From positions 558,001 through 622,000 of the forward strand of contig JAJHZJ010000271.1 in the NCBI GenBank assembly GCA_023548195.1: a stretch of 64,000 nucleotides of DNA. The letters run 5' to 3'. Source of the stretch: Bettongia penicillata ogilbyi (Eukaryota; Chordata; Mammalia; Diprotodontia; Potoroidae). The position numbers and the translations under genes were made by a program. Below the pieces are notes generated by a model, which saw only the letters and a list, made by a program, of their open reading frames with translations, did no database searches and was not told where the DNA came from. Of the stretch, positions 1 through 12,759 are shown in pieces (the stretch's first letter is position 1; each line of letters opens with the position of its first letter).

Positions 1-125
1 GACTGAAAAATCCTGCTCAATTTTGCTGGGTAATTGATCCTTGATTGTAGTTCAAGTTCTTTCACCTTACAGAATATCATATTCAAATCCTTCTGATCCA
101 CTACACAATTCTTAAGCATCCCTAT
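1..125 (-). mobile_element. L1 ORF1 C-terminal fragment, cut by window edge
   Basis: The top strand matches the reverse complement of the L1 ORF1 C-terminal region seen again at about 29400-29530 and 34385-34500 (shared text such as the gctcaattttgct...ggtaattg stretch). It is more diverged than those copies and fades into unique DNA after about 125. The rest of the element, if any, lies left of the window. No open frame remains. Confidence 0.7.
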
Positions 126-904
126 GGGCTGCATATTGACTTTGAAAACCTTCCATGATTTTATGTATATTTTATTAAGATACTAATTTATAAAATCAAA
201 TAGAGAAAACATTTTAACCTGCATTTGACTGCATTTGGGAATGTTGTGTGCTATGCAAGGCCTAGATGTTTGACATCTTTGATCTAGTCCAATTTGCCAC
301 CCATCGCAGGAAATTTTTTCATAACCTGGTTGATAGATGGTGCAGCATCATGTGCTTTCTATACACCTAGATATTACACCAAACCCTGGGCTTTGGATTA
401 TGAATTCTTTAACAGGTTACTTAATACACACACACACATATATGTATGCACGTGTATATGTAAGTATCTGACTATTAGTTGTAGCCAATCAGCAATTATT
501 GTTGGTGGTGATAAAGAAGATGTATCCTTTCTCCACAGTTGTTGTACTCATTAATAGCTTTGTGGCCTAGGTTTTAGGCAAGTGCCACAGTTTGGGGAAC
601 ACTGATGTTCCAAGGCTTTTTTTTTCTTTCAGTGTTCTGATCTCTCCTCATCTTTGTCTGAGAGGAGATGGTAGTCAAAGTGTTGGTGGTACTGGCAAGA
701 TCTGTCTACCACATGCTGACCCATTTCTCTCCTTCAAGATAACTTGCCATTTCAGTTATTTTGGTTTTCTTTGCATATTTTACTGCTTCACATTGTCTGC
801 CATAGAGAGTTTTGTCTTACTATACCAAATGAATGAAGGAGGCCTTTAATTCAGACAGTGATATGCAATTGAATGGACAACCAATAAAAGGAAGTCATTA
901 TTTA
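126..904. other. Unique AT-rich DNA, no gene seen
   Basis: I see no recognisable repeat or coding pattern apart from a short CA/TA-type microsatellite at about 425-460. Two open frames of 85-86 codons (294-554 and 592-849) show no motif and I treat them as chance. Confidence 0.5.
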
Positions 905-1150
905 AAAGCAGATGGTGTTGCAGTGGATATAGTGTTGTTCATGTAGCTAGAAATTTCTCAGACACTAGTCCTGTGACCCTGGGTAAGTCACTTTATCCCA
1001 ATTTCATTTAGTTTCCTCAACTGAAAAATGGGGATAATAATAATGCCTACCCTGCAGAATTGTTGTGAGGATCAAATGAAATAATATTTGTAAAACAAGA
1101 AATGATAAGCACAGTACATTGCACATAGTTGATGTAATATAAATATTCAT
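905..1150 (+). mobile_element. MIR-family SINE
   Basis: The order of segments follows the MIR core and tail. There is a 'gtgaccctgggtaagtcac' core at about 973, then 'tttcctcaactgaaaaatgg', a run of 'ggataataataatgcctaccctgcag', 'ttgttgtgaggatcaaatga', and a decayed tail giving 'atataaatattcat'. It is an old pol III-derived SINE with no insertion duplication I can see. Confidence 0.85.
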
Positions 1151-1369
1151 TCATCTTCCTTTCATTTTTCTTTCCCTAAGTTACAACCCCTCAATGAACT
1201 ATGGAACTCATTAAGACTTTGAGTTGCGATGAATTTGCTGAATTGCATTCATAGGCTTTTCTTTACTAGTGATTGCCTTTGATATCCCTACATGTCTCAC
1301 TATATTGTGGTGTATAGTTTTATATATAAAGAGTCACAAAGAGACAAAAACTGAGAATCAGTATATATT

Positions 1370-2340
1370 TTGTTAGAATTTACTATGTGCAAAGTTCTAG
1401 GGAAATTAAAAAAAAAGTAAAAACATGGTCTCCTGTTCAATGCAGTTATATTCTAGTGGAGACAACATACCAATAACTAGAGAGAGTTCTAGAGATTCAA
1501 GAGATATAAAAATTTAAATGGGAAGTAATCTCAAAAGGAATTTATGATTAGTGTAGATATCTGGAAAGCCCTCTTTAAGAATGTGGTATTTGAATTTAGT
1601 CTTATAAGAAGATACGGAAGCCAACATGCAGAAATGAGGAGGAAAGCACTGCAAGTATGAAATAAAGCCAATGAAAAATAATGTCAGGAGATGGAGTGTT
1701 GTGTACAAGGAAAAACAAATAAAAGGTTGGTTTGGCAGATGATAGAGTGGTAGTAAAGTATAAGAGTAAAGTATAAGACTGAACACTTTGGAATGAACTT
1801 TAAATGTCAAACAGAACATTTTATATTTTATACTAGAAATTATAGGGAGCAATTTATATTTATTGATTAGGAGGTACGGTTGTCATTGTCAGCTTCTCAT
1901 TTCAGGAAAATCACTTTGCAGTTAAATAAAGACTGCATTAGAGAGCGGAAAAATTTGAAGTAGGGAGACTAAACAGAAGGGTATTGCAATACTCCAGGCT
2001 TATGGTGATAAGGGCCAAAAATAGAGTGGCAGCTACAAATGAATACGTAAATGAGATATGTTTTTAAGGTAGAAAAGAAAAGACTTGGTAGGTAGTTGCA
2101 TATATGTGATCGGTGAGAGGAAGGAGATGAGAATGAAACTGAAGTTTCAAGTCTACAGAACTGGAGAGAAGATGGTTCCCTTAAGAGGAATAAAGAAGTT
2201 CAGAAGAGGCCAGAGTTTGAGATGAAAGAGAATGCATTCTGTTTTGGACTTTTTGAGTTTGTAAAGTTTACAGACTATCCACTTTGAGATGTTCATGAGG
2301 GAGCTGATAATGTGAGACTGGTGTTCAGGAGAGAGGGTAG
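1370..2340 (-). mobile_element. L2 LINE fragment, 3' half of ORF2 plus 3' end
   Basis: Read on the minus strand this follows the L2 (CR1-like) ORF2 C-terminal half and 3' end. Forward landmarks are 'tactatgtgcaaagttctagg' near 1382 (complement of the L2 3' terminus), 'aaatcactttgcagttaaa' near 1908, 'ttgcaatactccaggc' near 1984, and 'ttctgttttggac' near 2238. The reading frame is destroyed by many indels. The open frame of 112 codons at 1514-1852 lies in the element but is not a usable protein. Confidence 0.8.
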
Positions 2341-2344
2341 GCAG

Positions 2345-4395
2345 AGAGCAGGATATTGGGGCAAAAGGCCATACACTCTTCTCTTTTTAGAGCAAAGGCA
2401 CTATGCTAGAATTATATTTATCTTCCCTCCCTAAATATTGCTCTTATTGGGAAAAATATTTTTTTAGGTTCAAGCTATATACCTGGTTGCTATTCCTAAA
2501 CAGCAACAGAAGGTGCCCAAAATGTACCCCAAATTTGGTGGTCTTCCCACCAATTTCCAGTTATGCATAATAAATAGTAAGTAAACCCATTCATCCAAGT
2601 GGATAGTAAAACACATATAGAGAAGTTTTATACATATGAGGATGTATCGAACAATACATAGACTAAATGAGCTCTCTCTGAGGGAAGAGAGTCTTGAATA
2701 TCACCCATGAGAAAATTCCCTAAAGTCTTCACTGTTGTAAGCTGGGAAGAGGTGTATAATCAAAAATAAGTTTAAACAAGACATAATTCTTGATTTCCTA
2801 TAAGTTATAGTATATAATGATAATATACAAATTATACAAATAACTATAATGCAAAGTATCCCATGGCAAATGTATTAGGGAGGCAAAATCTTATGGAAAC
2901 CTACACTTTAAAAGTATAATCATAGATAGATACAGAAGGAAACTTAAAGGTCCTTATTCTCTATATGTCTTTCCTTCTAGGGACCTTTCCCCAAAGAGAG
3001 TCTAGAACTGTATGTGTCCTCTCTTGAAGCTGGAAGAAGACTTGGGATATTTTCTTTTTAAAAAAGGAAGGAAGGAAGAAAATCTCATCTCTCCTCTCCC
3101 AAGTTCTCACCAATTCTGCCCCTCAATGGGCACAAAGTATAGAATAATTTTTCTCTCCACCAAAGGAAGAAATTTTATGGAAATATCATATTTGAGCACA
3201 GGACTACATTACTAAACATATACACACATGACATAATGTAATGCAATACAAATTCATAGATGTACAGAGAAGTCAAGGTAACAAGCACATGGATAGATTA
3301 TATGTTTATATATATATGTATGTATACACACATATATACACACTATGTGTGTGTGTGTGTTTACACATACATTGTTGGAAAAAGACATGAATGTGTCCTT
3401 GAGCAAAAGGAAGGGAATGGCTGGATCCCTTTTTGGGAAATTGCTAAGTCCTTGTTGTATTGTCTTTGAGAAATTGCTTCCGTGTAGGACAAAGAAACAT
3501 TTTTTAGACAATAAGTACACTTATTAACTTGACATAGCTTTTCCCTTTTCCCCTTCATTCCTAACACCTGAACACCCCTGATATCTAGACACTGAATATA
3601 ACTTTCATGTTTCCACATATACAAACCCACCACAGTTTTGTTCTTGCAATAATCTCTGCTCCAGATTGATCACACGACATCTTTCTTTAGCGAAGAGGCT
3701 ACACAGATCTCCAAATTCAAAATCAAAATTGTACCCAGACGTTGGACATACATTCTCCACAGGACCAGATAAACAAACACAATTTTAAAGTTGTTTATTG
3801 GACATGAGAATGTCTATTTTAAACAGGTGGTTAATGAAAGTAAATATAATCAGAACCACAATAACACTGAGAGTATGAACTTGTTTTACAGAACAGAGGC
3901 ATAGAGAGTGGATTTTAAAAATTATTTGATCTCTTTGTAATGGAAGCACTGTGATCCATCACAAGCTCTATTTTAACCCAATTTCTCAAATAGCAACAAC
4001 TGTTGGAAAATAAAAAATCTATTTCTGGATATCTCTTAAGAGTTAAATTAAAAAAAAAAAGAAAATGAAATAACAAGATTTTTCCATTTCCCCTCGCCCC
4101 CATAGACTTGGATCCCCAATACACTCTCATATAGGCAGATCAATAAAGTTACATAAAAAATCTACAACAGAAAAAAACATAAGAATCACATTCTAAGAAG
4201 TTAAATATATCGAACATAGGGACATTAAGTATGTTAAGTACGCTAAGCTTGATTAGAGAAAACAATTCAAATTTAAAATGGTCTTCCAAAATTCTCATCA
4301 AAATATACATTTTTTCATTTTTTAAACTAAAATAATTACTTAAAATAAAACATTTAAATAATTCACAGACAATAGTTTTACTAGTTCCATGATTA
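2345..4395. other. Unique AT-rich DNA, no gene seen
   Basis: No retrotransposon landmarks and no coding pattern could be supported. Open frames here are 60-90 codons and overlap on both strands across a TA/TG microsatellite. A short run of 'gaagg' repeats occurs near 3066. Confidence 0.45.
3296..3372. repeat. TA/CA/TG compound microsatellite
   Basis: The tract runs from tatatatat through tatgtatac and cacacatata to a pure (tg)n block at about 3345-3360. Frames on both strands through it encode only low-complexity Tyr/Val/Cys/Thr/His runs. Confidence 0.9.
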
Positions 4396-4403
4396 TTCTA
4401 GAG

Positions 4404-4763
4404 CAGGGACTCAATCATTTTTTTTGTATCTTAGACCCCTTCAGCAATACTGGAAATTCATATAAGATAATGATCCTCACCCCCTTTTTTTGAGTCTTGA
4501 ATCATTTGCCAGCAGTCTATTGAAACCTATGGACCCTTTCTCACCATTATGCTTTTGAATGTATATACTAGGATATGTAGGATTGCAAAGGAAACCTATT
4601 CTGTTGAAACTCAGTCATCATTTTTCCCAGAATGCTCCCAAATGCATGAAACAACACATGTGGGATTAAAAAGGAAACCTTTTCCCTGTCCAATTCATAA
4701 TACCCCAAAAATCTATTGATGAATCCTTCTGGAGGTTTCATGAATCCCAGGTTAAGAATTCTT
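4404..4763. mobile_element. Non-autonomous hAT-type DNA transposon relic
   Basis: The left end reads 'cagggactcaatcatttttt' and the right end reads 'cccaggttaagaattctt', a decayed inverted pair of the 'caggggttcttaacct' type. The interior has the familiar paired 'gaccccttcagcaatactg' and 'tatggaccctttctca' segments. The 8 bases left of the element (ttctagag) fit the nTCTAGAn target preference of hAT elements; the right duplication has decayed. There is no transposase frame. I recognise the type but not the exact family. Confidence 0.65.
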
Positions 4764-4769
4764 AATAAT

Positions 4770-6070
4770 TTTATCATATAATTATAATTTATTTAGGTTT
4801 AAGATGGCAATATGCAAGCAATAGTAATCTTCAAAAGTCAGTTTTCTCTTAAACAACATAAAATAGCTACAATGTCATGCAAGAGAGAATTTTCCCTTGA
4901 GAATTTCAGAGGACAGTAAAGCCAGCTATATTGCTTTTCATAGAGTCAAAGCTTCAAATGGATGCAATTGTACTCTGTAAATTATTTTCCATCACATTTC
5001 AATCCTTGCACCAAGAGGTCAAGAATCAATCTGAGAAATTTCCTTTTTTCACAAGCATCTTCTTTTGGTGATGGAGGAATGGGAACAGCTATTAGACTAT
5101 GGATCACATAATGAAACATTCTTCTTTAGCATTACCTCCTTAAGTACTAGAAGACAATCTACATTTGCAAACGGATGGAGTTTTCTTTTAGGATGGCACA
5201 GACAACTTCACATCTCTTACACATATGTTTCTTCTGCTATTCATAAATCGCCATTTGATAAATCTCTACTACAGTGATCGTCGTAGGTTCCAATGTGATT
5301 ATTTCATATAACATACTTCCATCTCCATCTTCAGAATATGTATTTCTTTACCAGTGTTATCTTATTTCCCACTGCCCCTTATAGTTTGCATGAACCCCAA
5401 GCTACTCAGCCAAGCAAAGATTTCTACTGAACACAAAAATATTTCCAAACTGCTTTGAACACAAAATTTTAGAGTTCTTTTAAAGTGAATCTTAAACAAA
5501 TGCTATTTCATTTATGTCATATACAACTAGGTGTCCATCAGCTGTGGTCCAATGGCAATTAAATGATGGCTGTCACTCACTTTAATCTTAAAACACCACC
5601 ATGACCGTTCTTCCATTCCTTCTACTATTTTGTTTGGTAGGTTGTCAACTTTTCTTCCTGTTATGTCACAGATGTAACTCCACACATTCACGCACATAAA
5701 TCCACGAGTAGATTCTCAAACTGTCAAAACTGCCATTTTTGGTTCAAGTAGGTTGTTAACTACCCATGATCTTCCCATGCATGTATTATGTTACTATCTG
5801 GTCTTCAGAAACTGACTGCAGATGTTTAGAAATGACATCATCATCAATTTTTGCACTGAGTTTGAAAATGAAGAAGCTATCATGCAGCTTCTGTGATGAA
5901 GTCCAGTGTGATACTTGGAGGCCATGACAGATACTACTTTTCATACTCATTAGGATTGGCCTTAAATTCCCTAGTTATAGAATGAAAAGCTTGGCTAGGT
6001 GACTTATTCAGGTCTGTCATCACTGAAATCAAGGTAGACTACCTCAGCTCTAAATCTACAATCTATGATA
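4770..6070. other. Unique DNA, no gene seen
   Basis: No repeat family or coding signal was recognised over about 1.3 kb. The 70-codon frame at 5065-5277 has no motif. Confidence 0.4.
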
Positions 6071-6071
6071 C

Positions 6072-6195
6072 TCACAATAGAAGCATTTATTCATGCCAGG
6101 CATTATGTTAAGTTCAGGGGATACAAAGAAAAGGAAAAGGAAATAAATAAATAGCATCCCTGACCTCAAGGAACTCCAGAGGAGAGGGGGTAATA
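6072..6195 (-). mobile_element. L2 LINE 3' end
   Basis: The top strand reads 'gcatttattcatgccaggca', then 'ggggatacaaagaa', then 'cctgacctcaaggaactcc'. This is the reverse complement of the L2 3' terminus. It is followed by an AT microsatellite. Confidence 0.8.
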
Positions 6196-6209
6196 AATGC
6201 AAACAATTA

Positions 6210-6285
6210 TGTACATTACATATACATATATATATAATTATATACATTATATATATAATATATATACATTATATATATAATGAAT
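6210..6285. repeat. (TA)n-rich microsatellite
   Basis: Imperfect repeats of tatacat and atatata run across the interval. It sits beside the L2 fragment, at a point where 'gtacattacatatacat' leads into pure TA. Confidence 0.9.
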
Positions 6286-6289
6286 GGGA

Positions 6290-7380
6290 GATCATTTGAG
6301 ACTGGGGACTATTAGAGTTGAGTACACTGTCAAGTGAAGTCATTTTATTATGTATTTTCTGCTGATGCTTTTTTATTACGGGGGATGGAAAAAGGTATTC
6401 CATAAAATGACTTATTAAAAACAAAGGGCATCAATACATTTTATTTTTAAAAAAGCAACAAGAGATTATCATTGCTTTTTACTTTGGACTGTGTCCTCCT
6501 GCTCTTGCAAAAGGAGTTAGAATCCAAAAATCTCCCTTGTTCTTTCCTCATCACTCCTACTCTTCAGATGCTTAAGTAATAGAGACCCTAGATTGGGATT
6601 ATAATTGGTATTAATTAGCCCAAGTATAATTTACTTATAATATATGTCAAAGGTACTTAATCAGAAAGCTGTGGATTGGTTGGGAAGGGGCAGTCCATTA
6701 AATTTGATGGGAAAAAATGGGTCAATGACCTTCACCATCCAGCTGCCAAAGTGATCCAGGACACAAAAATGTTAAGGACTCCACCCTGAGTCCTAATTCC
6801 ATGTTCACTGATCAGCAAAAATTGTTTTCCTACAGTGTCCCTGAAACAAGGGGGGCTAATTTTCTTAATATACAATGTAATTCAAGAACAACATCATTTG
6901 TACCCTCTTCAATGAGGTCACACTGAATGGATGAATGAGTGTCTCAGTGAATAATGGGGGGAAAATTACTAATCACTGAAAATTTTCCTAAACAAGTTCC
7001 TCACCCAAACTTCCAGTTTTCTCCTCTATTAAATGAAGAGGTCTTTCCCACTTTTGCCACAGGCCTGTTGTGAGGTTCAATTGAGAACCTCACCTGAGAA
7101 AAGGACTACAAAAAGTGAGTTCTATCTAGCTATGATAGATAAGAGAAATGACTGGTGCACTCATGCTGTTTCTAAATCCTTCTGGCCTTCAATTTTTTCC
7201 TTCTTTCTCTCAACTCTTCCTGCTCTTGGCAACTTGTCTCTTTCCTTACTTTGATCTCTCTCCTTCTGGGTGGGAAGTCAAAAGATACAAAACTTGGATT
7301 CACTGGGGATAAGACATACTCACAAACACACACTTAAAAGCAATAAAATGGAAAGGGTGCTGAATCTGATATCAGTCCCT
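6290..7380. other. Mostly unique DNA with one weak MIR-like stretch
   Basis: The only recognisable piece is at about 6990-7140. It reads 'ttctcctctattaaatgaag' and then 'aggcctgttgtgaggttcaa', like the 3' half of a plus-strand MIR SINE. The rest matches no family I know and has no coding signal. Confidence 0.4.
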
Positions 7381-7397
7381 CAGTCAATAAGCATTTA
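7378..7397 (-). mobile_element. L2 LINE 3' tip, left of a nested insertion
   Basis: The bases 'tcaataagcattta' at 7384-7397 recur exactly at 14058-14071, where the L2 tail continues. They are therefore both the L2 tip and the left target-site duplication of the minus L1 that starts at 7398. Confidence 0.75.
7384..7397. repeat. Left 14-bp target-site duplication of minus L1 'C'
   Basis: Its 14 bases are identical to 14058-14071. The pair brackets a minus L1 whose T-rich 3' end starts directly after 7397 and whose 5' truncation point lies directly before 14058, as target-primed reverse transcription predicts. Confidence 0.85.
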
Positions 7398-7549
7398 GTT
7401 TTTAATTAATTTTATTTATTTTCAGGATGCTACAATCACTACCATATAGCTTATAATATTATTTTTCCTTCCTTCCCCTCTCCCTCCCTGAAACAGCATG
7501 CAATTTTATATATGTTCTACATATACATTCCTGTTAAATGCATTTTCAC
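7398..7549 (-). mobile_element. L1 'C', 3' terminal part (left half of split element)
   Basis: The interval reads as the reverse complement of an L1 3' end: a T/A-rich tail, then 'gctacaatcactaccatata', a C/T-rich block and 'aaatgcattttcac'. The homologous sense sequence is at 11395-11575. The element stops at 'cattttcac' and resumes at 12793-12806 with the same bases followed by the next L1 segment. This is therefore one L1 interrupted by a later insertion, not a separate fragment. Confidence 0.85.
7536..7549. repeat. Left target-site duplication of the 5.2-kb plus-strand insertion
   Basis: This 14-base string matches 12793-12806 at 13 of 14 positions (tg versus ta at bases 4-5). The left edge is TT/AAA, the preferred L1 endonuclease context for a plus-strand insertion. 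The right copy follows an A-run. Confidence 0.8.
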
Positions 7550-10500
7550 GCAGATATAAGAATAGCAGGAGTAGCATTCCTAATCTCAGACAAAGCAAAA
7601 GCAGAAATAGATCTAATCAAAAGAGATATGGAAGGAAACTACATCCTGCTAAAAGGAGCCATACACAATGAAGCAATGTCATTACTAAACATGTATGGTG
7701 CAAGTGGTATAATATCCAAATTCTTACAAGAGAAGCTGAGAGAGTTGAAGGAAGAAATTGACAGCACAACTATACTAGTGGGGGACCTCAACCTCCCCCT
7801 CTCTGAACTTGATAAATATAAGTGCAAAATAAACAAGAAAGAGGTTACAGAGGTAAATAAAACTCTTGATAAGGTAGATATAATAGATCTCTGGAGAAAA
7901 TTGAATGCAAATAGAAAGGAATATACCTTTATCTCAGCAGTACATGGCACATATACAAAAATTGATCACGTACTAGGACATAAAATCCTCACAATCCAGT
8001 GCAGAAAGTCACAGATAATCAGCACATACTTCTCAGATCATAATGCAATAAAAATTATATGCAATAAGAGGCCATGGAAAGATAAACGAAAAATCAATTG
8101 GAAACTAAATAATCTAATCTTAAAGAAGGAGTGGGTTAAAGAAGAAATAATAGAAACAATCAACAACTTCACGCAAGAGAATGACAATAATGAGACAATC
8201 AACCAAACCTTATGGGATACTGCAAAAGCAGTTCTTAGGGAAAGTTTTATATCTTTGAATGCCTACATGAATAAAATAGAGAAAGAGGAGATCAATGACC
8301 TGAGCATGCAGCTAAAAAAGCTAGAAAAAGAGCAAATTGAAAATCCCCAAGTAAATACCAAATTATAAATACTGAAAACCAAAGAAGAGATTAATATAAT
8401 TGAAATTAGGAAAACTATTGAATTAATAAATAAAACCAATAGTTGGTTTTATGAAAAAACTAATAAAATTGATAAACTCGGCAACTGAATTAAAAAAAAA
8501 AGAAAGAAGAAAATCAAATTAATAATATCAAAAATGAAAGGGGTGAACTCACCTCCAATGAGGGAGAAATTAAAACAATAATTTGAAATTATTTTGTGGA
8601 ACTTTATGCCCACGAATTCAATAATCTAAATGAGATGGATGAGTATTTTAAAAAACATAAATTGAGCAGATTAACAGAAGAGGATGTTGAATGCTTAAAC
8701 AACCTCATCTCAGAAAAAGAAATTGAATAAGCCATCAATGAACTCCCTAATGACAAATCTCCAGGGCCAGATGAATTTACAAGTGAATTCTATCAAACAT
8801 CTATAGAACAGTTAATTCCAATAATATATAGACTGTTTTTGAAAATTGGGTAAGAAGGAGTCCTCCAAAATTCTTTTTTTATGATACAAATAGGATTTTG
8901 ATACCTAAACCAGGAAAAAACAAAACAGGGAAAGAAAATTACAGATCAATTTCTCTAATGAATATAGATACAAAAATTTTAAATAAGATTTTACAAAACC
9001 AATACAGCATCTTATCATGAGAATAATACATAATTATCAGGTAGGATTCATACCAGAAATGCAGGGCTGGTTCAAGATTGGGAAAACTATTAGCATTATC
9101 GATCATACCAACAACAAAACTAACAGAAACCACATGACTATTTCCATAGATTCAGAAAAAGCTTTTGACAAAATACAACCTCCATTCCTATTAAAACACT
9201 GGAGAACATAGGAATAAAGGGAACTTTCTATGAAATAATAAGCACTATCTACCTAAAACCTCCAGTAAGCATTATATGCAATGGAGATAAGTTAGATGAA
9301 TTTCCAATAAGTGCAGGGGTGAAACAAGGATGTCCATTATCACCACCATTATTCAATATGGTACCAGAAATGTTAACTGTAACAATTAGACAAGATAAAG
9401 AAATTGAAGGGATGAGAATAGGCAAAGAAGAAACTAAGTTATCACTTCCTGCAGATGATATGATGATATACTTAGAGAATCCCAGAGATTCAAGCAAAAA
9501 ACTACTTGAAATAATAAACAACTTTGACACAGTTGCAGGTTACAAAATAAGCCAACACAAATCTCCATTCCTATATATTAACAACAAAGTCTAACAGCAA
9601 GAGATAGAAAAAGAAAACCCATTTAATACTATGGTAGACACTATAAAATATTTGGGAGTTTACCTGCCAAAACAAACCTAGGGACTGTATGAATAAAACT
9701 ACAAGAAACTTTTTGCACAAATTAAGTCAAATCTAAGTAAGTGGAAAAACATCAGTTGCTCATGGGTAGGCTGAGTCAATATAATATAAATGACAAGTCT
9801 ACCTAAATCAATTTATTTCTTTAGGTCCATACCAATTGAACTATTAGATAATTATTTTCTAGAGCTGAATAAAATAATGTCAAAATTCATCTGGAAGAAC
9901 AAAAGGTCCAGAACATCAAAGGGATGAATGAAAAGAAATGCTAGGGTAGGTGGTCTAGTGTTACCAGATCTCAAATTGTATTAGAAAGCAACAATTATCA
10001 AAACCACCTGGTACTGGCTAAAAAATAGAAGAGTAGACAAGTGGAATGTGCTAGATACTCAGGACACAGTAGGCAATGAATATAGCAATCTCCTGCTTGA
10101 TAAACCCAAGAATCCCAGATTCTGGGATAAGAACTCACTGTTCGACAAAAATCGCTGGGAAAACTGGATAACTGTGTGGTGGAAACTAGGAATAGACCCA
10201 TGCTTGCCACGCTACACAAGAATACACTCCAAATGAGTATATGATTTAGGTGTAAAGATTGATACCATGGACAAACTGGAGGAGCAAGGCATAGTGTATT
10301 TATCAGATTTATGGAGAAAGGAAGAATTTTTGACGAAAAGAGGAAAAGAATGCATTATGAAGTACAAGATGGATAATTCGAATTACATTAAACTGGAAAG
10401 TTTTTGCACAACCAAACCCAATGCAACCAAAATTTGGAGGGATTTAGTAAATTGGGAAGGAATTTTTACAGCTAATCTTGTGATAAAGGCTTCATTTTTA

Positions 10501-11575
10501 CAATATATAGAGAAATGGGTCAAATGTACAACAATACAAATCATTCTCCAATTGATAAATGGTCAAAAGATATGAACAGGCAATTTTCAGAGAAAGAAAT
10601 TACAGATATCTATAATCATATGAAAAAATGCTCTAAATCACTTTTGATTAGAGAGATGCAAATCAAAACAACTCTGAGGTTCCACTTCACACTGATTAGA
10701 CTGGCAAACATGACAGAACAGGAAAATGATAAATGTTGAAGAGGATGTGAGAGAGTTGGAACACTAATACATTGTTGGTGGAGCTGTGAGTTCATCCAAC
10801 AATTCTGGAGAGGGGTTTGGAATTATAACCAAAGGAGTACAAAAATGCGCATGCTCTTTGACTCAGTAAAATCACTTCTAGGACTGTATCCCCAAGAGGT
10901 CATGAAAATGGGAAAAAGGTCCCACATGTATAAAAATATTTATAGCAGCACTCTTTGTAATGGCCAAAAACTGGAAATCATGGGGATGCTCATCAATTGG
11001 GGAATGGCTGAATAAATTATGGTACATGAATGTAATGGAGTCCTATTGCTTCATAAGAAATGAAGAACAAAAAGACTTCAGAGAGACCTGAAAAGACTTA
11101 TATGATCTGATGCTGAGTGAAAGGAGCAGAACGAGGAGAAATTTGTGCACAGCAACGACCACAGTGTGAGACAGATTTTTCTGGTAGACTTGAATCTTCA
11201 TAGCAATGCAAGGACATTAAAAAGAAATTCCCAGTGGTCTTCTAAGGCAAAATGCCTTCCACATTCAGAGAAAGAACTATGCAATTCAATTGCAGAATGT
11301 AGCAGATCAGTGTGTGTGTGCGTGTGTGTGTGTGTATGCATTATGTTTTGTTTTGTTATATGATTTCTCCCATTTATTTTATTTTATTCTACACAGCATT
11401 ACTATAATGAAAATGTATTCAATAGGAATGTATGTGTAGATCCTATATAGAATTGTATGGGAGGGAGGGGAGTGGAAAGGAGTTGGTGGGAGATAGGTAG
11501 GGGGAAAAAATCTAAGCTTTATGGTAGTGACTGTAGAGCATTAAAAAATAAATAAAACGAATATATTTTTTAAAA
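7550..11575 (+). mobile_element. L1 'A', 5'-truncated, with ORF2 and 3'UTR
   Basis: The element starts inside the ORF2 endonuclease domain, without 5'UTR, ORF1 or roughly the first 60-70 ORF2 residues. It runs through reverse transcriptase and the C-terminal region to a 3'UTR containing a (TG)n tract at 11311-11335. It ends with 'ctgtagagcattaaaaaata' and an AATAAA-rich tail near 11545-11560. The left duplication abuts 7550, but there is no matching duplication right after the tail. The matching copy lies 1.2 kb further on (12793-12806), which suggests 3' flank was co-mobilised. Confidence 0.9.
7551..11170 (+). pseudogene. L1 ORF2 pseudogene (endonuclease and reverse transcriptase)
   Basis: In an active L1 this protein nicks target DNA and reverse-transcribes the element RNA. 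The longest open part ends in a stop at 8366-8368. It shows the endonuclease strings GDLNLPL, TKIDHVLGHK and SDHNAIKI, so the GDxN and SDH motifs are kept, but the N-terminal metal-binding part is missing because of 5' truncation. After the stop the frame is broken many times. The reverse-transcriptase region at 9319-9594 keeps KQGCPLSP, but the catalytic FADD box reads PADD (9448-9459). The C-terminal segment lies at about 10050-10740. The element cannot encode a working enzyme. Confidence 0.9.
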
Positions 11576-11814
11576 GGAAGTGATCGGAATTAGGGTTAGA
11601 TTTTCTGCCCCCCTTTTTAAAAGAATCAGATTGACTAAAGTTTGATCAATTTTTATTAGCCATTTCAGAGACCCAGCATATGTACAAATATGCTTATGCA
11701 TACACACACACATACTTCTTATCTATTGGAGAATGGCTTATATATTTATATATGCTTTTTATATATTTATAAATCCATTTACATGCATGTGCATATATAT
11801 GTAGATATGAAACA

Positions 11815-12745
11815 AAAAGCTATCTCCCATAAATAAGAGATCAAAGGATGTCAATAGGCAGTTCTCCAAAGAAGATTTGCAAAGTATTAGCAATCACAAG
11901 AAAGAAAATTCTAAATTATTTATAATAAAAAAATGCAAATCAAAACAAGCCTGAGGTTTTCCCTGATACCCTACAAATTAGCAAAGGTGATCAAAGATGG
12001 GAATATTCAAAAGTGGAAGAGCTGTAGAAAGTTAGGTATGCTAATGTCTTTTTGGTGAAGCTGTGAGTCAGTATAACTACTTTGTAAAGCATTTTGGAAT
12101 TATGCAAATATTAAGTGAGCAAATTATCTACACCCTTAGACCCAGATATTTTCTTACTAGGCATACAAAAAAAAAATAGGCGTAAAAAGTGGATAGCAGT
12201 TTTTTATGCGATGTCAAAGAATTGGAACTAAAGTTGATGGCCACAGAGTGGAGAATGGTTAAGCAATGTACAGTTCATGAATGTAATGGAATATTACTGT
12301 ACCATAAGAAATGGCATAGGTGATGAATATAAAAAAGAATGGAAAGATCTACATGAACTGAAGCCGAGTGAAGAAGGCAGAGCCGAAAAAAGAAAATTTT
12401 CAGTGGCTACCACAATGTGAAGAGGAGGAACAACCACAGAAAACAGAAAGTCAAAAGTGAATATTGTAGAATTAATTAAGAACAAGTGTGATGTGAGTGG
12501 GGCTACATGAGGAGACCCACTCCAATCCACCATTCTTCAGAGACTGGAGGTCCATATGTATTTTACAGTGCACATATTTTCAGACTTTTTTGATGTATTA
12601 ATCAGCTTTGTAGTTTTTTCCTCTTCTTTTTCTTCTTTGTCTTTAAAAATACTATTTGTTACATAGAATGGCTCTCTGGAGGGAAAGATCCTGGGGGAGA
12701 TTGTGATTTAAAAAAAAAAAAAACAACAACAACACAAAAGACATA
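11815..12745 (+). mobile_element. Older L1 subfamily, ORF2 C-terminal end and 3'UTR
   Basis: Landmarks are 'caataggcagttctccaaag', 'gcaaatcaaaacaagcctgagg', a decayed 'cccttagacccagat' segment, 'catgaatgtaatggaatattactg', and a 3'UTR with 'tgttacatagaatggctctctgg', ending in an A14 run at about 12709 and caa repeats. The 3'UTR differs from the other L1s in the window, so it belongs to a different, older subfamily. No open frame survives. Confidence 0.8.
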
Positions 12746-12759
12746 CTTGTATAAAAATG

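Noticed and set aside
7398..7560. Twin-priming inversion at the minus/plus L1 junction near 7549
   Set aside because: In twin priming the inverted piece comes from sequence upstream of the forward piece. Here it is the 3' terminus, and its continuation is found at 12793, so a split element explains it better.
7538..8368. 276-codon open frame, the longest in the window, as a possible host gene
   Set aside because: The protein carries L1 ORF2 endonuclease strings (GDLNLPL, SDHNAIKI) and continues, broken, into reverse-transcriptase sequence. Its first four codons come from the neighbouring L1 fragment, not from a natural start.
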